NCBI GenBank assembly: GCA_019090295.1
Contig: JAHRWG010000151.1
Location: 1 to 7,399 of the forward strand
Origin: Cycloclasticus sp.
GTDB lineage: Bacteria; Pseudomonadota; Gammaproteobacteria; Methylococcales; Cycloclasticaceae
Reading direction: 5' to 3'
DNA: 7,399 nucleotides
Position numbers and translations under genes: made by a program. Positions 1 to 4,420 of this stretch are shown piece by piece. How positions within the stretch are numbered: position 1 is the stretch's first letter; the number at the start of each line of letters is the position of its first letter. Under the pieces are notes generated by a model. It was given only the letters and a program-made list of their open reading frames with translations. It was not told the DNA's origin and searched no databases.

Positions 1-372
1 GGCTATAGGAATGGAAAACAACATCGCGATCATGGTTGAGAATATGGTTCCAACAATCGGCACCAAGGCACCATAAATCTCTCTAGAACCACTGCCTGCC
101 TCAGAATCATCATCACTAATAAAGTCGTCGTCATCATCATCAATAAAATCGTCGTCGCTTAGTTCAACACCTGACTCTGTTACCCCAATAGGCATATCGC
201 CATCCATCGTTACTTGCTCTTCAACCCCCCAGCGTGACTCAAACAAAAAACCAGCGCCAAATTCTTCGATGGCTGGTTTAGCCGATAAGTACAGCACGGC
301 TGTGGTAGCGGCTAAAATCACAAACAGTAAGCTAGCACTAAGCTGAGTTAATTTTTTAAACAGTGTTTCCAT
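1..372 (-). CDS. pstC: PstC, phosphate ABC transporter permease (5' part, runs off left edge)
   Basis: Encodes the first 124 residues of a PstC-type inner-membrane subunit of the high-affinity phosphate ABC importer, which forms the channel with PstA and receives phosphate from PstS. Residues about 11-30 form the first membrane helix. FGAGFLFESRW (38-48) and IYGALVPIVGT (99-109) match the E. coli PstC stretches FGLAFLWTKEW and IYGALVPIYGT, and the second helix starts near residue 103. In E. coli these two motifs are almost adjacent; here about 50 residues separate them, including an Asp-rich run at 73-91 in the predicted periplasmic loop. The ATG at 372 is supported by an in-frame stop a few codons upstream, though its ribosome site (AAGG) is weak. 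It lies 87 bases after pstS on the same strand, behind an attenuator-like hairpin. pstA and pstB would be expected beyond the left edge. Identity is confident; the C-terminal part is not visible. Confidence 0.92.
   Translation of the reverse strand, partial: METLFKKLTQLSASLLFVILAATTAVLYLSAKPAIEEFGAGFLFESRWGVEEQVTMDGDMPIGVTESGVELSDDDFIDDDDDDFISDDDSEAGSGSREIYGALVPIVGTIFSTMIAMLFSIPIA
106..156 (-). repeat. Tandem-duplicated Asp-codon repeat inside pstC
   Basis: Two adjacent imperfect units, 24 and 27 bases long, encode DDDFIDDD and DDDFISDDD (PstC residues 73-80 and 81-89). Both are built from GAC/GAT codons around a central Phe-Ile. The trinucleotide runs suggest growth by replication slippage. 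The reading frame is preserved, and the segment sits in the predicted periplasmic loop between the first two membrane helices. Confidence 0.85.
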
Positions 373-390
373 TGCAAGCCTTATTTAATG

Positions 391-423
391 AAAAACCTCC
401 CCAATAAATCTTGGGAAGGTTTT
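391..423 (-). terminator. Hairpin with U-tract between pstS and pstC (attenuator-like)
   Basis: Arms 392-404 and 411-423 form a 13-bp stem with a 6-base loop. The only non-Watson-Crick pair (399/416) is G-U in minus-strand RNA but C-A in plus-strand RNA, so the structure favours the pst transcript. The 3' arm ends in a run of U (positions 395-391). A partial terminator here would keep PstS, needed in excess, above the membrane subunits, a known arrangement in pst operons. Whether it stops all or only some transcripts is inference. Confidence 0.78.
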
Positions 424-428
424 ATGGT

Positions 429-456
429 CTGTCCTAAACGAATAATTACTGGACAG
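429..456 (-). other. Second small inverted repeat after the pstS stop
   Basis: CTGTCC (429-434) and GGACAG (451-456) are perfect 6-bp complements around a 16-base AT-rich loop, starting four bases past the pstS stop codon. With the stronger hairpin just downstream it makes a tandem pair that could protect the pstS 3' end. Alone the stem is weak. Confidence 0.4.
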
Positions 457-459
457 GTT

Positions 460-1458
460 TTATTTTAAACCTTTCTGAGCCCAATAGCCCTGAATTTTCT
501 TAATCACCGTTTCTGGCAAACTAACGTAACCCACTTTCTCGATCAGACTATTCTTTTTAGTCAGCGCATACTCAAAGAAGTTAATCACTTCTTTTGAGTT
601 TTCACCCTCTTGGGGGACCAAGGCAAATGTTGCTGTCACAACAGGGTAGCCCTTTGGTGGGTACGCAATGTTGGCATAAAAGTCTTTTTTAGGGTCAAGG
701 TCAGCAAACGTCGCTGCTGCTTCAAACGAGCCTGGCGTTGGCTTAACGAATGCATGTTCACGGTTCTCAATAATAGCCATATCTAAGCCATTCTTTTTTG
801 CATCCGCATAATCAACATAGCCGATTGAAAAGGCGTTGCTTTTAATCGCTGTTGCTACGCCAAAGTTGCCCTTGCCTGCGATACGATTTGTTGATGGCCA
901 AGCCACCACTTTCTTCGCCCCTATTTGTTTGCGCCACTGCTTGTTCATTTTGCTTAGGTAATAAGTAAAGGCAAAGGTGGTGCCTGACTTATCACTACGG
1001 TGTACAAATAAGATTTTTTCGTGAGGCAGTTCCACATTTTTGTTCTCTGCCTTAATCGCTGCATCATCCCAGTAGGTAATCGTACCAAGCATTATCCCTG
1101 AAATAGCTTCCTCACTCAGGCGCATCCCACTAACACCTTCTACGTTATACGCAAAGGTAATGGCACCAATCGCTGTTGGGAACATAATCAAGCCTCTTTC
1201 AGCCAGCACTTTAGACTTTAAAGGTTTATCCGTCCCACCAAAATCTACATGACCAGCCGACACCTCTTTAATGCCAGAACCACTACCGGTTGGCGTGTAG
1301 TTAACTTGATTACCAGTCTCTTCGTAATACGCCTTACTCCAAGCCTTATAGGCTGGGTAAGCAAAGCTCGACCCCGTCCCTTCAACTTTTGCTGCATGAG
1401 CCGCTGCGCCCATGGTTAAACTAAGAACCCCTAATGCTAATGCTTTTTTAAATGTCAT
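460..1458 (-). CDS. pstS: PstS, periplasmic phosphate-binding protein
   Basis: Substrate-binding protein of the PstSCAB importer; it captures inorganic phosphate in the periplasm and hands it to PstC/PstA. The 332-residue product begins with a Sec signal peptide: Lys-Lys at 4-5, a hydrophobic core at 6-20, and likely cleavage after AHA at 20-22. There is no lipobox cysteine, so it should be soluble. Ligand residues known from E. coli PstS have counterparts by eye: Ser31-Phe32, Ser59 in GSGSG, Asp77 in GGTD, and Arg154 with Ser158-Gly159-Thr160 in HRSDKSGTT. Length is typical of the family. The ATG at 1458 follows a GGA ribosome site six bases away and places the signal peptide correctly. It is the first gene of a pst operon, has its own Pho box promoter about 90 bases upstream, and is followed by pstC. 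Strong induction by phosphate starvation is expected. Confidence 0.96.
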   Translation of the reverse strand: MTFKKALALGVLSLTMGAAAHAAKVEGTGSSFAYPAYKAWSKAYYEETGNQVNYTPTGSGSGIKEVSAGHVDFGGTDKPLKSKVLAERGLIMFPTAIGAITFAYNVEGVSGMRLSEEAISGIMLGTITYWDDAAIKAENKNVELPHEKILFVHRSDKSGTTFAFTYYLSKMNKQWRKQIGAKKVVAWPSTNRIAGKGNFGVATAIKSNAFSIGYVDYADAKKNGLDMAIIENREHAFVKPTPGSFEAAATFADLDPKKDFYANIAYPPKGYPVVTATFALVPQEGENSKEVINFFEYALTKKNSLIEKVGYVSLPETVIKKIQGYWAQKGLK

Positions 1459-1483
1459 GTTTTTTCCAATTAGTTGAGTAACC

Positions 1484-1502
1484 GGTAAAGCAACGCCTTA
1501 CC
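1484..1502 (-). promoter_or_regulatory. Hairpin in the pstS 5' untranslated leader
   Basis: Arms 1484-1491 and 1495-1502 form an 8-bp stem with a 3-base loop in minus-strand RNA. One pair (1489/1497) is a U-G wobble in that RNA but A-C in the other strand, again favouring the pstS transcript. It lies 25 bases before the pstS start codon, clear of the ribosome site. It could stabilise the messenger; no ligand-binding fold is apparent. Confidence 0.55.
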
Positions 1503-1532
1503 ATGAAATCCAGTTTATTCAGTTTATGTGGC

Positions 1533-1538
1533 ATTATA
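1533..1538 (-). promoter_or_regulatory. pstS promoter -10 element
   Basis: A perfect TATAAT on the minus strand lies 11 bases downstream of the Pho box, the spacing known for PhoB-activated promoters where the Pho box replaces the -35 element. Transcription should start near 1526, giving a leader of roughly 70 bases. Confidence 0.85.
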
Positions 1539-1549
1539 ATGAATGCTAT

Positions 1550-1567
1550 ATGACAGTTTTATGACAA
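1550..1567 (-). promoter_or_regulatory. Pho box of pstS (PhoB operator)
   Basis: The minus strand reads TTGTCATAAAACTGTCAT, matching the E. coli Pho box consensus at 17 of 18 positions (only the first base differs). It is two direct 7-base repeats separated by four A residues. A looser third unit, CATTCAT, continues at 11-base periodicity toward the -10 element. The box starts 13 bases past the phoR stop, so pst transcription is driven mainly from here, though read-through from phoBR is possible because no terminator is seen. Confidence 0.93.
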
Positions 1568-1580
1568 CAATGCCGCCTAT

Positions 1581-2885
1581 TTAATTTATCGTTCTACCGG
1601 CAGGTAGCAAACACTTAAAGTTACTGCCTTCACCAACAATACTCTCTACCACTAAACAAGCATCATGACGTTCCAGTTCGTGCTTCACGATAGCTAACCC
1701 CAAACCTGTTCCACCTTTATTCATCAAGTTATTTTCTGGCACCCTATAAAAGCGTTCTGTTAGTCGGCTGATATGCCTTTCTGATATACCTTCGCCGGTA
1801 TCCTTAACCGATAAAGTACCTCTTCCTTCTTGATCAACCGTCCAACTAACTGAGATATCACCAGCATCACTGGTGTAATGAATTGCATTACTAATTAAGT
1901 TGCGCATTATAGTAAGGAAAGAATTTTTATCGCCCTTCAAACTACACCCACTCGCCACATCAAACGTTAGCCGCTGTTTTTTTCGTTGAGCCAATGTTTG
2001 CAACTCGGCATTCAACTGTTCAAACAAGTTTGATAGGCTTAAGGTTGTATCCGTATCCCCTCTATGCCCCTCCTCCAATTTACTTAACTGCAACAATTCA
2101 TCTATCATTGTTTGCATTTTAAGAACTTGTTGGTCTATTTTTTTTAACGAGTGATCTACCGTTTTATTGTCACCCATCGATGAGGCCAACAACATTTCCA
2201 CATAACCCTTCATTACAGTCAGCGGTGTTCTCAATTCATGCGAGGCATTCGATATAAAGTCTTTACGCATTTGATTAACGCGCTCAACCTTTGTTACGTC
2301 ACGAACCAATAATAACCGTAACCCCTTAGTATATGGCATCACCCTAACTTCAACCTTTGATGCCGTCCAACCGTCCACTGACGCTGGCGACTCTATGACC
2401 ACCCCTGCCCCATTATCCGAAGCACCCAGTAACTTTGTAAACAACGGGTGACGCACCAAGTGGTTAATTATTTGCCCTGCATCACTTTTTTTTAATAGTA
2501 ATAGTGTTGATGCCTGCTCATTAAACCACTGAATTTCATTGGATTCCGATAAGATCACGACCCCATCTGGGAAAACAGAAATTAATGTTTTAAATCGTTC
2601 AAGCTGATGCTTAACACTTTCTTTCTGAGCTAAACCCTGCTTTTTGACACTGTCAATATCCTCTACTAACTCACTAAAAAGGCCTTTTTTAAATGCTGTG
2701 CTAACCTGGTCACCACCCTTCACCCAAGTGAAAAGAAGCTGTAAGCGATAAAGCTGGAAAGTGCCGTAGGCCAACAATAATAGAAAAGCTAACCAGGTAC
2801 CTATACCTAACCAAAAGCCAACGAGCAACGCTAATACCATCGACAGTAACAACAGGCTCACCTTGTAAAGGAGTGTCTTGCTCAT
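1581..2885 (-). CDS. phoR: PhoR, phosphate-regulon sensor histidine kinase
   Basis: Inner-membrane histidine kinase and phosphatase acting on PhoB. The 434-residue length is close to E. coli PhoR (431). Two hydrophobic helices at about 8-28 and 31-48 have almost no periplasmic loop between them, so, as in known PhoR, phosphate is probably sensed indirectly through the Pst transporter and PhoU. A PAS-like domain covers about 95-200. The dimerisation domain carries His216 in SHELRTPL, the expected phosphorylation site. The ATP-binding domain has an N box (Asn329, Asn333), a G1 box DTGEGIS (362-368) and a G2 box GGTGLGLA (391-398), so all catalytic motifs are present. The ATG at 2885 overlaps the phoB stop in an ATGA arrangement, which suggests translational coupling, and no separate strong ribosome site is seen. 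Genus-specific features beyond this cannot be judged. Confidence 0.96.
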   Translation of the reverse strand: MSKTLLYKVSLLLLSMVLALLVGFWLGIGTWLAFLLLLAYGTFQLYRLQLLFTWVKGGDQVSTAFKKGLFSELVEDIDSVKKQGLAQKESVKHQLERFKTLISVFPDGVVILSESNEIQWFNEQASTLLLLKKSDAGQIINHLVRHPLFTKLLGASDNGAGVVIESPASVDGWTASKVEVRVMPYTKGLRLLLVRDVTKVERVNQMRKDFISNASHELRTPLTVMKGYVEMLLASSMGDNKTVDHSLKKIDQQVLKMQTMIDELLQLSKLEEGHRGDTDTTLSLSNLFEQLNAELQTLAQRKKQRLTFDVASGCSLKGDKNSFLTIMRNLISNAIHYTSDAGDISVSWTVDQEGRGTLSVKDTGEGISERHISRLTERFYRVPENNLMNKGGTGLGLAIVKHELERHDACLVVESIVGEGSNFKCLLPAGRTIN

Positions 2886-3598
2886 GCTTTAGTACCGACA
2901 AGCTTATAACCAAAACCGCGTACCGTTTGCACCAAGCCTGCACAACCGTGCGCATCCAATATTTTTCTTAAGCGTCTAATATGCACATCGACCGTTCGAT
3001 CTTCAACGTACACATTATCACCCCAAACACTGTCTAGCAGCTGATTTCGTGAATAAACTTTATTGGGGTTTGAGGCAAAATAATGCAAGAGCTTATACTC
3101 CGTTGGACTCATCATAATATCAACATCATTAATGGCCACTCGGTGACTATCAGGGTCTATTAATAAAGGACCAACCGTTATAGTTGATTCATTGACTAGA
3201 GTATTTGGCTTACCTGCGCGCCTGACCACCGCTTGCATTCGGGCAATTAGCTCTCGCACCGAAAATGGTTTGGTGACATAATCATCCACCCCTGTTTCTA
3301 GCCCTGAAATTTTATCCTCTTCGGCACTTCTAGCCGTTAACATGATAATAGGTATGCGCTTATTCACCTCGTGGTTTTTTAAAAACCGAACCCAATCTGG
3401 GCCATTAATACCGGGTAACATCCAGTCCAGCAAGATGATATCTGGGATTGAATCATGCAAAGAATCCTGAGCTTTCATCACATCTTTACACCACGTCACC
3501 GTCTGGCCATTAGACTGCAAGGATAGCTGCAACATTTCGCCTATATCTTCATCATCCTCAACCAGTAATACATTCATTTTTTCCATCGATAAAGCCAT
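2882..3598 (-). CDS. phoB: PhoB, phosphate-regulon response regulator
   Basis: OmpR/PhoB-family transcription factor in the cytoplasm, activated by PhoR under phosphate limitation. Numbered from the first ATG (238 residues), the receiver domain covers about 8-125 with the acidic pair Asp15-Asp16, phospho-acceptor Asp58 (LLDWMLPG), Thr88 and Lys110. The winged-helix DNA-binding domain covers about 140-235 and contains SPTEYKLL, the recognition-helix segment DRTVDVHIRRLRKIL and the terminal wing QTVRGFGYKL. The start is uncertain: ATGs occur at 3598, 3586 and 3577. Only the last has a plausible ribosome site (GGA, four bases away), while comparison with E. coli PhoB fits 3586 or 3577 better than 3598. 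It is the first gene of a phoB-phoR operon, with a Pho box starting 33 bases before the first ATG, indicating autoregulation. Confidence 0.95.
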   Translation of the reverse strand: MALSMEKMNVLLVEDDEDIGEMLQLSLQSNGQTVTWCKDVMKAQDSLHDSIPDIILLDWMLPGINGPDWVRFLKNHEVNKRIPIIMLTARSAEEDKISGLETGVDDYVTKPFSVRELIARMQAVVRRAGKPNTLVNESTITVGPLLIDPDSHRVAINDVDIMMSPTEYKLLHYFASNPNKVYSRNQLLDSVWGDNVYVEDRTVDVHIRRLRKILDAHGCAGLVQTVRGFGYKLVGTKA

Positions 3599-3631
3599 TT
3601 ATAATTATTTTGCACACCTTACACCCTGTTT

Positions 3632-3649
3632 GTGACGGCTATATGACAA
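3632..3649 (-). promoter_or_regulatory. Pho box upstream of phoB
   Basis: The minus strand reads TTGTCATATAGCCGTCAC, agreeing with the Pho box consensus at 15 of 18 positions. It supports positive autoregulation of phoBR by phosphorylated PhoB. The -10 element is unclear; TGTAAG at 3618-3623 is the nearest candidate but its 8-base gap is shorter than at pstS. Transcription from it would start near 3611, leaving a usable leader mainly for the ATG at 3577. Confidence 0.82.
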
Positions 3650-3655
3650 TTAAAC

Positions 3656-3704
3656 GACGCCCTCACGGCAACCTTGCATAACAATGCTTGAGTTATTGGG
3701 CGTC
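3656..3704. repeat. GC-rich inverted repeat next to the phoB Pho box
   Basis: GACGCCC (3656-3662) and GGGCGTC (3698-3704) are perfect 7-bp complements around 35 bases. Inside lies a smaller inverted repeat, GCAT-AACA-ATGC. The repeat begins six bases upstream of the phoB Pho box. No U-tract follows on either strand, so it is not an obvious terminator. A repeat of this size and span can occur by chance. Confidence 0.4.
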
Positions 3705-3945
3705 AAATCGTTCGATAAAAAACCAAAAGACCTATTGTCCAACTGAGTACCTCACTCAAGAGTAACATAACTTGTGGTCAAGAAAGGTTCATCTGAAGCC
3801 TTCAAGTGGCTCTTCGCACTCAGCCTTTCATTTATTAAGTACTGCGAAGCAGGCAAGCTCAAGTTGAGATTGAACATAAAATAGCTAAAAAGCGACGCCT
3901 CCAATTAACGTGAATACCATTGGTGAGAGCCACCTTACTAATGAA

Positions 3946-3954
3946 CTATATGAC
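3946..3954 (-). promoter_or_regulatory. Extra half Pho box
   Basis: The minus strand reads GTCATATAG, the same nine bases found at the Pho boxes of pstS (1546-1554) and phoB (3639-3647). A degenerate second half, TTCAT, follows directly. It lies about 350 bases upstream of phoB, where PhoB might bind weakly; it is too incomplete to call a full operator. Confidence 0.35.
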
Positions 3955-4008
3955 CTAGTTCTGCTTCATTACCAGAAGACATGTTAATTGAAGAAGTGAC
4001 AGCAATAC

Positions 4009-4084
4009 GGCTTAAATAACCAATATTTGCCCTAACTGATCCATATTAGCTTGGACAGACAATTAGCGTTTAAGCCTGTTTTTT
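4009..4084 (+). repeat. Long-loop inverted repeat followed by a T-run
   Basis: GGCTTAAA (4009-4016) and TTTAAGCC (4069-4076) are perfect 8-bp complements, followed on the plus strand by TG and six T residues (4079-4084), as in an intrinsic terminator. The 52-base loop is long, but CCAATAT and ATATTAGCTTGG inside it could pair further. A weak plus-strand promoter-like pair (TTGAAG at 3988, TTAAAT at 4012) precedes it but overlaps the structure, so no transcript is established. Confidence 0.35.
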
Positions 4085-4197
4085 AGCTGGCTCTTGCTGG
4101 CTACAACCGAGTTGATTAGCCAATATTGTCCACTTTAGCCATTAATGGATAGACACCACTTCTGTGCAGGCAATTGCCCGACACTCGACTTATTAGC
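4046..4197 (+). repeat. Cluster of six TTAGC words in one direction
   Basis: TTAGC starts at 4046, 4063, 4083, 4116, 4135 and 4193, each preceded by A or T and usually followed by C or T. The steps are 17, 20, 33, 19 and 58 bases, roughly one, one, two, one and three times 19. A related TTGCC at 4174 falls on the same spacing. A five-base word should occur less than once in this length, so the cluster is unlikely to be chance, but what it does is unknown. Confidence 0.5.
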
Positions 4198-4234
4198 CAT
4201 GGCCTGTTAACCCGTTTAATTCGCCTTTTATTTT

Positions 4235-4257
4235 GGTGATTGTTTGTCACAATCACC
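4235..4257. repeat. Tight inverted repeat, possible operator or hairpin
   Basis: GGTGATTG (4235-4242) and CAATCACC (4250-4257) are perfect 8-bp complements around seven bases. A T-rich stretch precedes it on the plus strand and no T-run follows on either strand, so it does not look like a terminator. It has the geometry of a dimeric repressor site, but no gene starts close by. Confidence 0.45.
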
Positions 4258-4371
4258 GCCACTTAACCTTTTATTCATTATTGCTCATGGTAGAGCCTGA
4301 GTCATATAACACTATGCGTGGGCAGCTTCTTTTCACAAGCTAGGATAAGTTATAACAAGTTTAAATAATCG

Positions 4372-4405
4372 TGGGCCCCATCCGCACAGAGCGACATGGG
4401 GCCCA
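4372..4405 (-). terminator. GC-rich hairpin downstream of clpB
   Basis: TGGGCCCCAT (4372-4381) and ATGGGGCCCA (4396-4405) form a perfect 10-bp stem 15 bases past the clpB stop. CGC and GCG inside the loop can add three more pairs. On the clpB transcript the stem is followed by CGATTATTTAA, a poor U-tract, so it may act as a weak intrinsic terminator or as a 3' protecting structure. Confidence 0.72.
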
Positions 4406-4420
4406 TTCAACCATGACCAC

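Larger units (their letters stand above)
3650..4371. other. Long gap between clpB and phoB without a convincing gene
   Basis: About 720 bases between the phoB Pho box and the clpB hairpin. All six frames are broken often; the longest ATG-started frame I traced on the minus strand has 41 codons (3877-3752), no ribosome site and no recognisable product. No tRNA or rRNA is apparent. What can be seen is a half Pho box (3946-3954), a long-loop inverted repeat with a T-run (4009-4084), six same-direction TTAGC words (4046-4197), two 10-bp palindromes (4139-4148 and 4169-4178) and a tight inverted repeat (4235-4257). It may be a decayed gene or element, a regulatory region, or an unannotated small RNA; the sequence alone does not decide. 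Confidence 0.6.

Noticed and set aside
2710..2955. An 81-codon minus-strand frame spanning the phoB-phoR junction.
   Set aside because: It is out of frame with both well-supported genes and resembles no known family.
3752..3877. A 41-codon minus-strand open frame in the clpB-phoB gap.
   Set aside because: It has no ribosome site, no recognisable motif and no visible promoter; a frame of this length is expected by chance in a gap of this size.
3870..3945. A minus-strand frame reading VALTNGIHVNWRRRFLA, faintly like the helix-turn-helix of IS66 accessory proteins.
   Set aside because: The frame is closed by stops on both sides and the resemblance covers about a dozen residues. No inverted terminal repeats or other transposase pieces were found, so an IS66 relic cannot be supported without a translated search.
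4005..4080. Possible integron attC-like site (CCTAAC ... GCGTTTAAGCC).
   Set aside because: The paired R and L boxes of attC sites are not present and there is no gene cassette or integrase nearby.
3733..4132. The nine-base word TATTGTCCA repeated at 3733 and 4124.
   Set aside because: About one such repeat is expected by chance in a region of this length.
4046..4197. CRISPR-like reading of the TTAGC cluster.
   Set aside because: The repeated unit is only five to six bases with unequal spacing, far from the 23-40 base repeats of CRISPR arrays.
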